From NCBI GenBank assembly GCA_044448685.1, contig JBIOHC010000016.1, positions 1 to 64,000 on the forward strand: a stretch of 64,000 bases of DNA. Reading direction: 5' to 3'. Positions 34,111 to 42,910 of the stretch are shown here, in pieces. The position numbers and the translations under genes are program-made. This DNA is from Palsa-965 sp044448685 (GTDB lineage: Bacteria; Bacteroidota; Bacteroidia; Palsa-965). The notes beneath the pieces are model-generated. The model searched no databases. It was not told the DNA's origin and saw nothing but the letters and a program-made list of their open reading frames with translations. Each line of letters opens with the position of its first letter. Position 1 is the stretch's first letter.

Positions 34111-34127
34111 TTGTCCCTGCGGGACAA
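34111..34127. other. Short perfect hairpin
   Basis: TTGTCCC (34111-34117), loop TGC, GGGACAA (34121-34127). It has no adjacent T tract on either strand long enough to call a terminator. It sits between repeat copy 1 and the tRNA terminator. Confidence 0.5.
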
Positions 34128-34148
34128 TAGAAAGTTTATTTAAAAGCA

Positions 34149-34174
34149 AAAAGACAGCTATTATGCTGTCTTTT
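34149..34174 (-). terminator. Terminator of tRNA-His
   Basis: Perfect 10-bp stem AAAAGACAGC / GCTGTCTTTT with a 6-base loop, located 8 bases after the tRNA 3' end. Read on the minus strand the 3' arm runs into further T residues. Confidence 0.82.
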
Positions 34175-34181
34175 AACCTTG

Positions 34182-34256
34182 GGCGATCAATGGGGCTCGA
34201 ACCCACGACCTTCTGAACCACAATCAGACGTTCTAACCAACTGAACTATGACCGCC
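34182..34256 (-). tRNA. tRNA-His (anticodon GTG)
   Basis: Folds as a complete 75-base cloverleaf on the minus strand. The acceptor includes an encoded G-1 opposite C73, the identity element of tRNA-His. The D stem is GTTC/GAAC, the anticodon stem is TCTGA/TCAGA around loop TTGTGGT (anticodon GTG), and the T arm is GTGGG-TTCGAGC-CCCAT. The terminal CCA is not encoded. It has a TATCTTTG promoter element upstream and a hairpin terminator downstream, so it is transcribed alone. Confidence 0.96.
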
Positions 34257-34273
34257 ATCTGAAAATCAGGTGG

Positions 34274-34281
34274 CAAAGATA
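34274..34281 (-). promoter_or_regulatory. -7 element of tRNA-His
   Basis: TATCTTTG on the minus strand, 17 bases before the tRNA 5' end. Confidence 0.6.
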
Positions 34282-34363
34282 CTATTCTTGTCTTTCTATG
34301 CAAAAAAACCGGACAAGAATCGCCTGGTTTCCTTCCCAGGCCTTAGAGAACAAGGCGAAACCC

Positions 34364-34371
34364 TATCTTTG
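34364..34371 (+). promoter_or_regulatory. -7 element of the glycan operon
   Basis: TATCTTTG, 18 bases before the acyltransferase ATG at 34390; divergent from the tRNA-His promoter. Confidence 0.58.
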
Positions 34372-34389
34372 CCAGGCCTATTCCAGTCT

Positions 34390-35556
34390 ATGTCTGAAAC
34401 AAAGAAGCAAAACTTATATTTCCCAGGCTTAAACGGCCTTCGTTTTGTGGCAGCTTCTCTGGTGATCATTTCCCATATAGAGCGGTTCAAAAAGGAAGAA
34501 CACCTGGGAAATCTGGATGATATCACCTTGTTTGGCACTGCCGGGGAATACGGTGTAGGACTTTTCTTTGTCCTGAGCGGATTCCTTATCACCTACCTCC
34601 TGCTTCAGGAAGATAAAACCACAGGCTCTATCCATATCCGTCAGTTCTATATTCGCCGGATTCTGAGGATCTGGCCCTTGTATTACCTGCTGGTATTCCT
34701 GTCCTTTTTTATCCTTCCCTGGTGCATGGAAACCTCGGGAGCAGAGAATGCTTTACGTCATGCTTACTGGTCAAAATTCGGGTTGTTTATGTTTTTCTTA
34801 CCCAATCTATCACTCAAAGTCTTTCCTCCTGTCCCCTTCCTTTCCCAGGCCTGGTCGGTCGGTACGGAAGAACAGTTTTACCTGGTATGGCCCTTTCTGC
34901 TGAAACGTTTCAAAAAGATATTACCTGTGTTATTGGGTTGCATAGCCATTGGAATGATCCTGTTCCGTAAGCTCCTGGTTGTAATCTGTGCACATATGTC
35001 TTCCGGTACGCTGAATCATATCCTTGCTGTCATTGGTGATTTTATGGACACTTTTAATATTGAGTGCATGGCCATCGGTGGTCTTGGTGCCTGGGTACTT
35101 TTTACAGGCAAAAAGCAAATACTCAGGCTATTGTTTCATCCTGTTGCCCAGCTTATACTCCTTGCCGGTTTGTGTATTTCCCTTCCGACAGCTTGTTTCG
35201 GGCATGTCAAATCAAGGTATATCGTGAATTCCCTGTTGTTTGCCGGACTTATTCTAAACCTTGCAGCCAACCCGAAGAGTTTACTGAAACTGGAGAATTC
35301 CTTTTTCCGTTTTATGGGCCGTATATCGTATGGCTTGTATATGTTTCATGCCATCTGTTTTTATCTGGTCTATTATCTGTTCCGGAACAGTTTCTCCGGT
35401 TCGCTTTCAGTCAATATTATTCTCTATGTAGGCACCTTCCTCCTTACTATTTGTATGGCCTGGTTATCCTATGAATTCATGGAGAAACGTTTCCTGAGAA
35501 AGAAGAAGAATTTCAGTCTCATACTTAGCGGTGAGCAAGGAGGGGAACAGGCATGA
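34390..35556 (+). CDS. Acyltransferase family 3 (OafA/YrhL-like) membrane protein
   Basis: A 388-residue protein with about ten transmembrane helices that typically O-acylates surface glycans. The N-terminal block FPGLNGLRFVAASLVIISHIE contains the catalytic-region His. The second block, GVGLFFVLSGFLITYLLL with FYIRRILRIWPLYYLL, is the acyltransferase-3 hallmark. The C-terminal GRISYGLYMFHAICFYLVYYL also fits. The frame is open from 34270, but that part overlaps the tRNA-His promoter, so the ATG at 34390 is used. Its TGA overlaps the start of the GT9 gene (ATGA). Confidence 0.9.
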   Translation: MSETKKQNLYFPGLNGLRFVAASLVIISHIERFKKEEHLGNLDDITLFGTAGEYGVGLFFVLSGFLITYLLLQEDKTTGSIHIRQFYIRRILRIWPLYYLLVFLSFFILPWCMETSGAENALRHAYWSKFGLFMFFLPNLSLKVFPPVPFLSQAWSVGTEEQFYLVWPFLLKRFKKILPVLLGCIAIGMILFRKLLVVICAHMSSGTLNHILAVIGDFMDTFNIECMAIGGLGAWVLFTGKKQILRLLFHPVAQLILLAGLCISLPTACFGHVKSRYIVNSLLFAGLILNLAANPKSLLKLENSFFRFMGRISYGLYMFHAICFYLVYYLFRNSFSGSLSVNIILYVGTFLLTICMAWLSYEFMEKRFLRKKKNFSLILSGEQGGEQA

Positions 35557-36614
35557 ACAAGACAAAAGATAAAAAGGCCCTCGTCTTCATTTCAGCCGGT
35601 CTGGGTGATGCACTCCTGCTTATTCCCCTTGTGAGGCATCTGAAAGAACATGGATATTCGGTTACAGGCATCATCACATCGGCATTACCTTGTGAAGAGC
35701 TGTTCTCAGGCACCGATCTCTTTGCAGAACTTGTTCCGGCCCGAACAAAACTTAGTCTCTTCAGGTATGCCTTTGTCACGGGCAAGGCCTTTGATCTGTG
35801 TATCCTGAATTATTTTTCCTGCAGCAGGTCTAACCTGATCGCTGCAAAAAGGATGGGCAAGCTCGTCCATACCAACCGCTTTCCGGAGAAAGCAGGAAAG
35901 AACATGAGAGCCGGAGTTCGCTTTATAGAGCCAATGGAGGATTTGCATGATGCAGAACAGAATATGCTGCTTGCAGGTTCAGGGAAACGTAAACTAAGCG
36001 AAGAACTCCTGCTTCTGAACAGGCCGGTGAAACCTGTAATGACTCTTCCTTCAAACTTCATTGCTCTTCAGATAAGTGCTGGCAATAATCGTTTCTCCTA
36101 CAAAAACTGGCCTGTATCCGGTTGGATAGCGTTCCTGAAACAGAGTAAAGCGAATTTTCCCGAACTGCAGTTCATCCTGCTTGGAGAGCAGGGCGAGGCA
36201 GGCCTGGCAGAAGAAGTGATGCAGGGGGGAACAGGAAATGTCCTGAACATGGTTGGAAAAACAACGGTATTTCAGGCCCTTGAAGTTATACAACGCAGTA
36301 CATTTTTCCTGGGACTTGACGGAGGCATGATGCATGCAGCCGTTGTATCAGGCAAACCTACATTCAGTATCTGGGGACCGAGTAATCCGTCCTTGTATGG
36401 ATATGAGCAGCTTAATCCGGAAAAAAACAGGGTTATTTCACTGTTCCTCCCCTGCTCCCCTTGCAGTGCCTGGATCAGACCCAATACAAGCAGGGTAAAC
36501 AATCCCGAATTATGTCCGGATCATAAATGCCTTCAGGAACTTAAACCCGCACAGGTATTCAGGGAATTTAGCATCTTTGTAAACAAGCATGCACCTATTC
36601 AGAACCATCCTTAA
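35553..36614 (+). CDS. Glycosyltransferase family 9 (heptosyltransferase-like)
   Basis: A 353-residue GT-B cytosolic enzyme. The N-terminus VFISAGLGDALLLIPLVRHL matches the GT9 pattern (xxGxGDxxxxxP). The C-terminal nucleotide-sugar site includes SAGNNRFSYKNWPVSGWIAF and the family motif FLGLDGGMMHAAVVSGKPTFSIWGPSNP. The end carries a cysteine-rich CSPCSAW ... CPDHKC segment, common in GT9 enzymes. The donor is likely an ADP-heptose-type sugar by family analogy, not proven. Translationally coupled upstream; the flippase gene begins inside its 3' end. Confidence 0.87.
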   Translation: MNKTKDKKALVFISAGLGDALLLIPLVRHLKEHGYSVTGIITSALPCEELFSGTDLFAELVPARTKLSLFRYAFVTGKAFDLCILNYFSCSRSNLIAAKRMGKLVHTNRFPEKAGKNMRAGVRFIEPMEDLHDAEQNMLLAGSGKRKLSEELLLLNRPVKPVMTLPSNFIALQISAGNNRFSYKNWPVSGWIAFLKQSKANFPELQFILLGEQGEAGLAEEVMQGGTGNVLNMVGKTTVFQALEVIQRSTFFLGLDGGMMHAAVVSGKPTFSIWGPSNPSLYGYEQLNPEKNRVISLFLPCSPCSAWIRPNTSRVNNPELCPDHKCLQELKPAQVFREFSIFVNKHAPIQNHP

Positions 36615-37884
36615 AACGGTCGTCGCCAAAGGCGCCGGCTCGGTGATCAGTTTCTTAATCGTACTGATCAGTGCCCGTTTAATGGGCGGTGCTGATGGCA
36701 GAGGGGCTATCAGTCTGATGGTACTGAACATCACCGTCATTTTGCTGGTGAATGACCTTATTGGCGGGGGTGCTTTAGTGTTCCTTATACCGCGCCACCC
36801 TCTACCAAATCTTGTTATCCCTTCCTGGCTTTGGGGTATAGGCTGCGGAACAGTACTCCCTATCCTGTTTTATGTTTTCGGAGGGTATAACAGGTCGGAA
36901 TATATTTACCTTACAGCGCTGAGTATTTTTCTGAACTTAAGCAGTATCAACGCTGTTGTGCTGAACGGAAAGGAAAAGATTAAAGCAGGCAATATCATTG
37001 CCCTTACACAGGTAATCATCCTGCTGATCCTGCTGAGCATATTTGTTTTTATTCGGGGATGGAAAAAGCCCGAAGCCTATTATCTGGCCTTGCTCATCAG
37101 TTATATTATCAGTTTCCTGATGTCACTTTCCATTATCCGGAAGGGTTTGCAGGAAAGACGTACAGGCAACTACAAGCGGATGATGAAGCAGATGATACGC
37201 AGCGGGTTTTATGTGCAGTTCGGGAATGCAGTTCAGCTGATGAATTACCGTGTCAGTTTTTACATGCTTAACTTCTTTTTTCCATTACAGGGCAAGGCCC
37301 TTGTCGGTATTTATTCAACAGGAGCATCGGTTTGTGAATCCGTTTGGGTTATCAGTAACGGAATATCCATGGTACAGTACGCACGGATTTCCAATATGAG
37401 CAACCGTAAGGATGCTCAGGAACTGAGCGCCGGATTATCCAAGATCAGTTTACTTGCAACCTGTGCAGCAATGATCGTTCTTATACTGCTTCCGGCTTCC
37501 TTTTTCGGAGCTGTTTTCGGACCTGAATATATTCCCCTGCATCATCTTATCCTCCTGCTCAGTGCAGGAATCTGCGTCTTCGGGCTCAGCTGTATTTACA
37601 GTCATTACTTTTCAGGAATCGGAAAAATGCATGTAAGTTCATACAGCTCTCTGGCCGGATTTGTTATCACCCTGCTGGCAGGTTTTATCCTTATTCCGCG
37701 TTATGGCATAAACGGAGCAGCTGTTACTGCTTGCTGTTCATACCTGGCATCCGCTCTCTTTCTGCTCATACGCTTTAAAAAAGAGAGCGGACAAGGATAT
37801 TCCGAACTCCTTTTCTCCTATGGCAGTATTTTCTCCTTCTTAAAAGAATCCCCGGCACATGTGCGGAATCAGCGGAATCATTAG
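36589..37884 (+). CDS. Lipid-linked oligosaccharide flippase, Wzx/MATE-like
   Basis: A 431-residue polytopic membrane protein with about 12-14 helices, of the MOP flippase superfamily. The N-terminus KTVVAKGAGSVISFLIVLISARLMG followed by GADGRGAISLMVLN is the classical start of polysaccharide biosynthesis proteins, where the G-x-G-x-(Y/A) loop follows helix 1. The C-terminal segment RYGINGAAVTACCSYLASALFLL also fits. It overlaps the GT9 gene by 26 bases and is itself overlapped by asnB. Inferred function: moving a lipid-linked sugar intermediate across the inner membrane. No Wzy polymerase is visible. Confidence 0.85.
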   Translation: MHLFRTILKTVVAKGAGSVISFLIVLISARLMGGADGRGAISLMVLNITVILLVNDLIGGGALVFLIPRHPLPNLVIPSWLWGIGCGTVLPILFYVFGGYNRSEYIYLTALSIFLNLSSINAVVLNGKEKIKAGNIIALTQVIILLILLSIFVFIRGWKKPEAYYLALLISYIISFLMSLSIIRKGLQERRTGNYKRMMKQMIRSGFYVQFGNAVQLMNYRVSFYMLNFFFPLQGKALVGIYSTGASVCESVWVISNGISMVQYARISNMSNRKDAQELSAGLSKISLLATCAAMIVLILLPASFFGAVFGPEYIPLHHLILLLSAGICVFGLSCIYSHYFSGIGKMHVSSYSSLAGFVITLLAGFILIPRYGINGAAVTACCSYLASALFLLIRFKKESGQGYSELLFSYGSIFSFLKESPAHVRNQRNH

Positions 37885-39850
37885 TCTCCAGGGAGCCCTG
37901 GCCGATCCGAATTCCCTCAAAAGAATGAATGATTGCCTTCGGCACCGGGGCCCTGACGGGGAAGGCTTCATGTTTTACAACGGGCAGTATTCAAAGGCTG
38001 TATTCGGAAAGGATACTCCGGAAACCATACGTCATGCCGGAATGGTACATGCTCCCCTTGAAGCCATTGATGACCAGCCCGGACCGTTTGTATTGGGGTT
38101 CGGACACAGAAGGCTGGCTATACTCGATTTGGGTGAAAACGGGCATCAGCCACTCTGTACTCCCGAAGCCGATTTATGGATCACCTATAACGGAGAACTT
38201 TACAATTATCCCGAGCTGAGAGAGGAGCTGAAAACAAAAGGTCACCGTTTTCAGACACGTACCGATACCGAAGTTGTCCTTGCTGCCTACCGGGAATGGG
38301 GTCAGGATTGTCTGAACCATTTCAACGGAATGTGGGCGTTTGTATTATTCGATAAAGGGCGTAATCTTGTTTTCGGCTCCAGAGACCGGTTCGGGGTTAA
38401 GCCACTCTACTATCATATGGATTCCACGCTTTTTCTCTTTGCTTCAGAACAAAAAGCTTTGCTGAAATATCCCGGACTTAAAACAGGTATCAATACAAAA
38501 GCAGTAGCGGATTATTTTATAGCAGGAGAAATTGAATATCAGGAAGAAGGAATATTCTCCGGTATATTTGAATTATTTCCCTCTCAGGCTTTCAGCATAG
38601 AGCTTTCTAACGGCTCCTTCCGGAAATGGACCTGGTATGAGTTGAAAACTAACGAAACATACGAAGCATTCAGACAGGATAAATTTGAAAGCTACTGTAA
38701 GCACACGGAAGAACTGATCCGGGAAGCAGTCCGTATCCGCCTCCGGTCAGATGTTCCTGTCGGTTCCTGTCTCAGCGGAGGAATAGACAGCTCTACGCTG
38801 GTAGGTATTATGAACCGTTTCCGTAAAGAAGATCCATCCTTACCTCCTTTTCACACGTTCACTTCTTCCTTCCCGGGACAGGCCTGCGATGAATCATCCT
38901 GGGCGCGCATTTCTGCAACACAATGCGGAGCTATCGGGCACAGCTCAGAGCCCACCTTGCAGGAGCTGATAAGGGATATGGAACAGCTGGTTTATTGTCA
39001 GGACAGCCCATTATGGAGTACCAGTACCTATGCCCAGTACAGGGTCATGGGCGAAGTACAGAAACAAGGTATCAAGGTAATTCTGGACGGACAGGGAGGA
39101 GATGAACTATTTGCCGGGTATTCCCCTTACTATGCCTGGTATGTAGGTGATATGATGCGCAGGCTGCATCTTGGGAGTGCGGGCAAGGCTATTCGTTTGT
39201 CCGGGTCATTTCCCGGCAATATTGTTGAATTGAGTAAAACATACCTGAAAGGAAATCTTATTCACCGTCTGCCTTCCGCCCTGCAGTTCAGTATTGTGAA
39301 ATCCTATTTCAGTGATATAGCTTATCTGACTCCCGACCTGATCAGTCAGTATAAAGAAAACATGAAAAACAGGAATAACGCTGTTCCGTCAACGCTGAAT
39401 GCATTGCTGAAAAAGGAGTTCGTCAATACCAGGCTTAAACTTTATCTGAAATGTGAAGACCGGAGTTCCATGTGGCATTCTGTCGAATCCAGAACACCTT
39501 TTGCCGATGATCATCCGTTGATAGAATATATCTTTCAGATTCCGGGGGCCTACAAGATTCATGAAGGTATGTATAAATACCTGTTACGGGAATCCGTGAA
39601 ATCCTATATACCCGATGCTATCCTGCAACGTAAGGATAAAATGGGGTATAATACTCCCAACAATGAATGGGTCACATCCATGCGGGATGAAATGAAAGAT
39701 TATTTTTCGGACACCCTCAAACCGTTTCTGAATATTGACAAACTGAGAAAAGACTATGATTCTTTCTTCCGGATTTCAGGAGTACCTGAAAATGGACGCA
39801 TTTTTAAGTTCATGGCCTTTGCTGCCTGGATGAAGGTATTTAAACCCTAG
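37859..39850 (+). CDS. asnB: Asparagine synthase (glutamine-hydrolysing) family protein
   Basis: A 663-residue two-domain enzyme. The class II glutamine amidotransferase domain begins with nucleophile Cys2 (MCGISGIISL) and has RHRGPDGEG, FGHRRLAILDLG and YNGELYNYPELR. The synthase domain has the ATP PP-loop SGGIDSS near residue 306 and DGQGGDELFAGYSPYY near 410. It transfers amide nitrogen to aspartate, or in glycan clusters to another carboxylate such as a uronic acid. Its position as the fourth overlapping gene after an acyltransferase, GT9 and flippase suggests glycan modification rather than free asparagine supply; this is inference. A 149-base gap without a gene follows. Confidence 0.88.
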   Translation: MCGISGIISLQGALADPNSLKRMNDCLRHRGPDGEGFMFYNGQYSKAVFGKDTPETIRHAGMVHAPLEAIDDQPGPFVLGFGHRRLAILDLGENGHQPLCTPEADLWITYNGELYNYPELREELKTKGHRFQTRTDTEVVLAAYREWGQDCLNHFNGMWAFVLFDKGRNLVFGSRDRFGVKPLYYHMDSTLFLFASEQKALLKYPGLKTGINTKAVADYFIAGEIEYQEEGIFSGIFELFPSQAFSIELSNGSFRKWTWYELKTNETYEAFRQDKFESYCKHTEELIREAVRIRLRSDVPVGSCLSGGIDSSTLVGIMNRFRKEDPSLPPFHTFTSSFPGQACDESSWARISATQCGAIGHSSEPTLQELIRDMEQLVYCQDSPLWSTSTYAQYRVMGEVQKQGIKVILDGQGGDELFAGYSPYYAWYVGDMMRRLHLGSAGKAIRLSGSFPGNIVELSKTYLKGNLIHRLPSALQFSIVKSYFSDIAYLTPDLISQYKENMKNRNNAVPSTLNALLKKEFVNTRLKLYLKCEDRSSMWHSVESRTPFADDHPLIEYIFQIPGAYKIHEGMYKYLLRESVKSYIPDAILQRKDKMGYNTPNNEWVTSMRDEMKDYFSDTLKPFLNIDKLRKDYDSFFRISGVPENGRIFKFMAFAAWMKVFKP

Positions 39851-39999
39851 GTGTTTTTAATATTGCCCTATAATATAACGGCATCTATTCGTCTAACACG
39901 TCGCATTTTTCTTCCTGTTTAAGCCGCAAATAATTTCATTCGGCGTATTTTTAATGCCGGGCCCTGATTTGTTTCCAAAGACTTCTTTGCCCTGCCCTG

Positions 40000-41520
40000 A
40001 TGAAGAACCTGAATAACTATTTCGCTTACCTCTCAAAGACCGGAACCGGTCTCATTGGCAAAGGCTGGCTATCCATGCTTCAGGAAGCTGATCTGATGCA
40101 GGCTTGGAAAAAAATGAAGGGGGATGAAAAAACAGTGCAAACACTTCTGAAGGACTATATTGCTGAAATGGCTAAGGACGCATCCGTCCCAAATCAGAAG
40201 CAGGACACCCTAACAGCTTCTTTTATAAAACAGATGCTTCGTTCTGAAGAACACTGTGCTGATGCCGGTAAAGTGCTGGACTGTTATTCCGCTCTGAAAC
40301 GTTGTCTGGCCTCATCCCTGCAAACATATACTACTGACCTGACACTGGCATTATCCGTCAGGGATGAACTTGAAATATATTACGATTTGAATCTCCGTGC
40401 AGCGCTCTCCTCTATGTGTACAGGAGGCGTGGCTCAGGGAAAGGATATGGAGGAAGCGCAAACGTTTCTGAAAACCCTGATGGAACATATTCCGCACATG
40501 ATTTTTGTGAAAGATGACAGGGAATTACGCTTTGTTCAATTCAACAAAGCCGGGGAAGAATTCCTTGGTTATCCCAGCCATGAACTCATCGGAAAAAATG
40601 ATTATGACTTCTTTCCTGTTGTGCAGGCTGATTTTTTTACGGCTAAAGACAGAGCTGTTATCACCAGTGGAAAAATAATGGATATAGCGGAGGAGCCCAT
40701 TCAAACACGCGGGCTCGGTGAACGCTGGCTGCATACGAAAAAGATCCCTATTCCGTCTAAAAACGGTAATGCCGGATATCTGCTCGGAATCTCGGAAGAT
40801 ATCACCGAAAAAAGGAAGCAGGAAGATGCGATCAAAGAACTTAACCAGGAACTGGAAGGCTTTTCCTATTCCGTATCACATGATCTGAGAGCCCCGCTGA
40901 GGGCTGTGAACGGTTATATACAGATTCTGCTGGAAGATCATTCTGAAACACTTCCGGAAGAAGTTATACGACTCATCAATATTGTAAAGTATAATGCCGG
41001 GAAAATGGAAAACCTGATCGATGATCTGTTGTCCTATTCCAGGCTTGGCAGGAGAGAACTCCTTCCCTCCGATATTGATATGAATGACCTTGTGGAAGGG
41101 GTTATCAGGGAATTAAGCCGGACCGGCACTTCTGTTAAAGACCGGATAATAATCGGTAAATTACATAGCATAAGGGCTGATTATGGCCTGATACATGAGG
41201 TGATGATGAACCTGATTTCCAATGCCATTAAATATTCTTCCAAAAAGGAATACCCTGAAATTGAAATCTCTTCCAGAACAGAAGGCGGTGAAGTGCTTTT
41301 TGAGGTCAGGGATAACGGAGCCGGCTTCAATATGAAATATGCCGGCAAGCTGTTCGGGATCTTTCAGCGTTTACACAGGAGTGATGAATATGAAGGTACC
41401 GGAGTGGGACTAGCCATTGTAAAAAGAATCATCAGCCGTCACGGAGGTATCGTGGAAGCGCATGCCGTAGTAGATGAAGGTGCCACATTCACCTTCTCCC
41501 TGCCTATCCAAAAAAAGTAA
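40000..41520 (+). CDS. PAS-domain sensor histidine kinase
   Basis: A 506-residue soluble kinase without membrane helices. The N-terminal 150 residues form an all-helical domain of no family I can name. A PAS domain (about 155-270) includes LMEHIPHMIFVKDDRELRFVQ, FNKAGEEFLGY and a PAC end GYLLGISEDITEKRKQ. The H box is FSYSVSHDLRAPLRAV with phospho-acceptor His294, the N box is MNLISNAIKYSSK, and G boxes are DNGAGF and GTGVGLAIVKRI. It is an orphan: no response regulator is adjacent. Stops converge with the ybbR gene 12 bases apart. Confidence 0.9.
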   Translation: MKNLNNYFAYLSKTGTGLIGKGWLSMLQEADLMQAWKKMKGDEKTVQTLLKDYIAEMAKDASVPNQKQDTLTASFIKQMLRSEEHCADAGKVLDCYSALKRCLASSLQTYTTDLTLALSVRDELEIYYDLNLRAALSSMCTGGVAQGKDMEEAQTFLKTLMEHIPHMIFVKDDRELRFVQFNKAGEEFLGYPSHELIGKNDYDFFPVVQADFFTAKDRAVITSGKIMDIAEEPIQTRGLGERWLHTKKIPIPSKNGNAGYLLGISEDITEKRKQEDAIKELNQELEGFSYSVSHDLRAPLRAVNGYIQILLEDHSETLPEEVIRLINIVKYNAGKMENLIDDLLSYSRLGRRELLPSDIDMNDLVEGVIRELSRTGTSVKDRIIIGKLHSIRADYGLIHEVMMNLISNAIKYSSKKEYPEIEISSRTEGGEVLFEVRDNGAGFNMKYAGKLFGIFQRLHRSDEYEGTGVGLAIVKRIISRHGGIVEAHAVVDEGATFTFSLPIQKK

Positions 41521-41532
41521 CCGTTATAAGGT

Positions 41533-42525
41533 TTATTTCCGGACTATATATTCAACCCGGTCAGGGTTCAGCGATACTGACCTCACCTGGGCCGGCGCCC
41601 TGAGCAGGTCAAGATGGATTTTGGAACTCCCCTCCTCCAGTTTCTTATAATCAACAGCTACTTCAAACATTTCCGGCTTTATTTTATCGAAACTGTCGAA
41701 AGAAACAAGATAGGTGATTTTTATTTTATCAGGAAAGACACGCAATGACACGCCTGCGGGGACATTCTTTATCACAACAGACACTTCTGTTTGTCCTTCC
41801 GTATATTTTGAAACCGGAATATGAATGCTGACCGAATCGGTTGAGAGTTCCATTTGTTTCAAATCAGCACTTACAAGTATCGCCTTCCTCACTGTACAGG
41901 ATTTTTCAAGCCCGGTTAGCGTGATATCCTGGGTGTGTAATTCTTTAACTTTTTCAAGAAGTACAGGAGATCCTGAAATACGTACTTCCCTGGGAACAAT
42001 AAGAATACTGTCTGCCTGCTGGAAATTCTTCCGGAAGCTTACATTCACATGCGAGATGACCGGTACGAGCTTACTCATTTTCCTGCTGAAATTCAGAAAA
42101 ATGGTATCCGGAACGACAGCCAATACTTTCATTTCCTTTCCAAGCTGTCTGTTGAAATAATCCAGCCTGGAATTGGTGGTGAGATAATAATAGTCGCTGC
42201 CTTTATGTGGTTTATACCCGGTAGCATCCAGCATGAGGGGATCCAGATGCTGACGGATACGATAACGGGCCAGTTCAAAGCCGCTGGCCTTCACTTCCAG
42301 CTCTATACTGTCGGGTAAATTATTGGATACTATCTTATCTTTTGGAAGGTTGATGTATTTAACCGGAAACCTTACCACAGAAGTGAATTCCATGGATAAA
42401 GTTGTGATAGCCCAGAAAAATCCGGCAATGACCAGGCAAACGGCAAAAACAGATGCCTTCCGATTAAACTTTTGTTTGTTAAGCCCGGTGCTCCCTTTGG
42501 ATCTTATGACGGATTGCTGGCTCAC
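41533..42525 (-). CDS. YbbR-like (CdaR-type) membrane-anchored protein
   Basis: A 330-residue protein with one N-terminal helix (about 26-45, ASVFAVCLVIAGFFWAITTL) and an extracytoplasmic part built of YbbR-type beta repeats: FPVKYINLPKDKIVSNNLPDSIELEVKASG, then VISHVNVSFRKNFQQ and the block with ITLTGLEKSCTVRKAILV. In Firmicutes such proteins regulate the diadenylate cyclase CdaA, but no cdaA lies here. The start codon is GTG and overlaps the yajC stop as GTGA, so the two genes are translationally coupled; a link to protein export is therefore possible. Confidence 0.8.
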   Translation of the reverse strand: MSQQSVIRSKGSTGLNKQKFNRKASVFAVCLVIAGFFWAITTLSMEFTSVVRFPVKYINLPKDKIVSNNLPDSIELEVKASGFELARYRIRQHLDPLMLDATGYKPHKGSDYYYLTTNSRLDYFNRQLGKEMKVLAVVPDTIFLNFSRKMSKLVPVISHVNVSFRKNFQQADSILIVPREVRISGSPVLLEKVKELHTQDITLTGLEKSCTVRKAILVSADLKQMELSTDSVSIHIPVSKYTEGQTEVSVVIKNVPAGVSLRVFPDKIKITYLVSFDSFDKIKPEMFEVAVDYKKLEEGSSKIHLDLLRAPAQVRSVSLNPDRVEYIVRK

Positions 42526-42839
42526 GCCTGAGCAGACAGAGAATCAGATGCATCTTTGGAAATAGCTGATTTCTGAATCTTCAGACGATTTCCGCCTTCC
42601 ACTTCTATAATAAAAGTAGTATCCTGAACTTCGATGATCTTACCATGAATACCACCAATGGTAACAATCTTAGCTCCTTTTTCAAGGGTAGCCATGTAAT
42701 TCTTGGCTTCCTTGGCTTTCTTCATCTGCGGACGGATCATGAAAAAATAAAACACAACGAAAATCAGACCTATCATGATAAGCTGGGTCGAAAAACCTCC
42801 GGAGGATGGTGCTGCTGCTTGTAATAAAATTGAATTCAT
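42522..42839 (-). CDS. yajC: Preprotein translocase accessory subunit YajC
   Basis: A 105-residue inner-membrane protein associated with SecDF-YidC. It has one helix (about 19-38, LIMIGLIFVVFYFFMIRP), the diagnostic FYFFMIRPQMKKAKEAKNYMATLEKGAKIVTIGGIHGKI start of the cytoplasmic domain, and a beta-rich remainder. The length is typical. The downstream ybbR gene is coupled by a 4-base overlap. The sequence before the ATG is a short tandem repeat rather than an evident promoter. Confidence 0.94.
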   Translation of the reverse strand: MNSILLQAAAPSSGGFSTQLIMIGLIFVVFYFFMIRPQMKKAKEAKNYMATLEKGAKIVTIGGIHGKIIEVQDTTFIIEVEGGNRLKIQKSAISKDASDSLSAQA

Positions 42840-42845
42840 TTGGGA

Positions 42846-42884
42846 ATTAAGATTTAGGATTTATGATTTACGATTTAAGATTTT
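42846..42884 (-). repeat. GATTTA-type short tandem intergenic repeat
   Basis: Five imperfect 7-8-base units (AAGATTTAG, GATTTATG, ATTTACG, GATTTAAG, GATTTT) between yajC and the upstream lipoprotein gene. On the minus strand it reads as AAATCNTAAATC units, like the array at 21306-21336. Confidence 0.65.
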
Positions 42885-42910
42885 AAATGGTGTTAAGAAC
42901 CTCAGTAACG

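Noticed and set aside
34111..34127. Hairpin considered as a terminator for the plus-strand genes ending at 33902
   Set aside because: It is over 200 bases downstream and lacks a T tract on the plus strand.
34182..39850. Integrated prophage or genomic island with an integrase next to tRNA-His
   Set aside because: No integrase, no direct repeat of the tRNA 3' end, and no phage genes are visible in the window.
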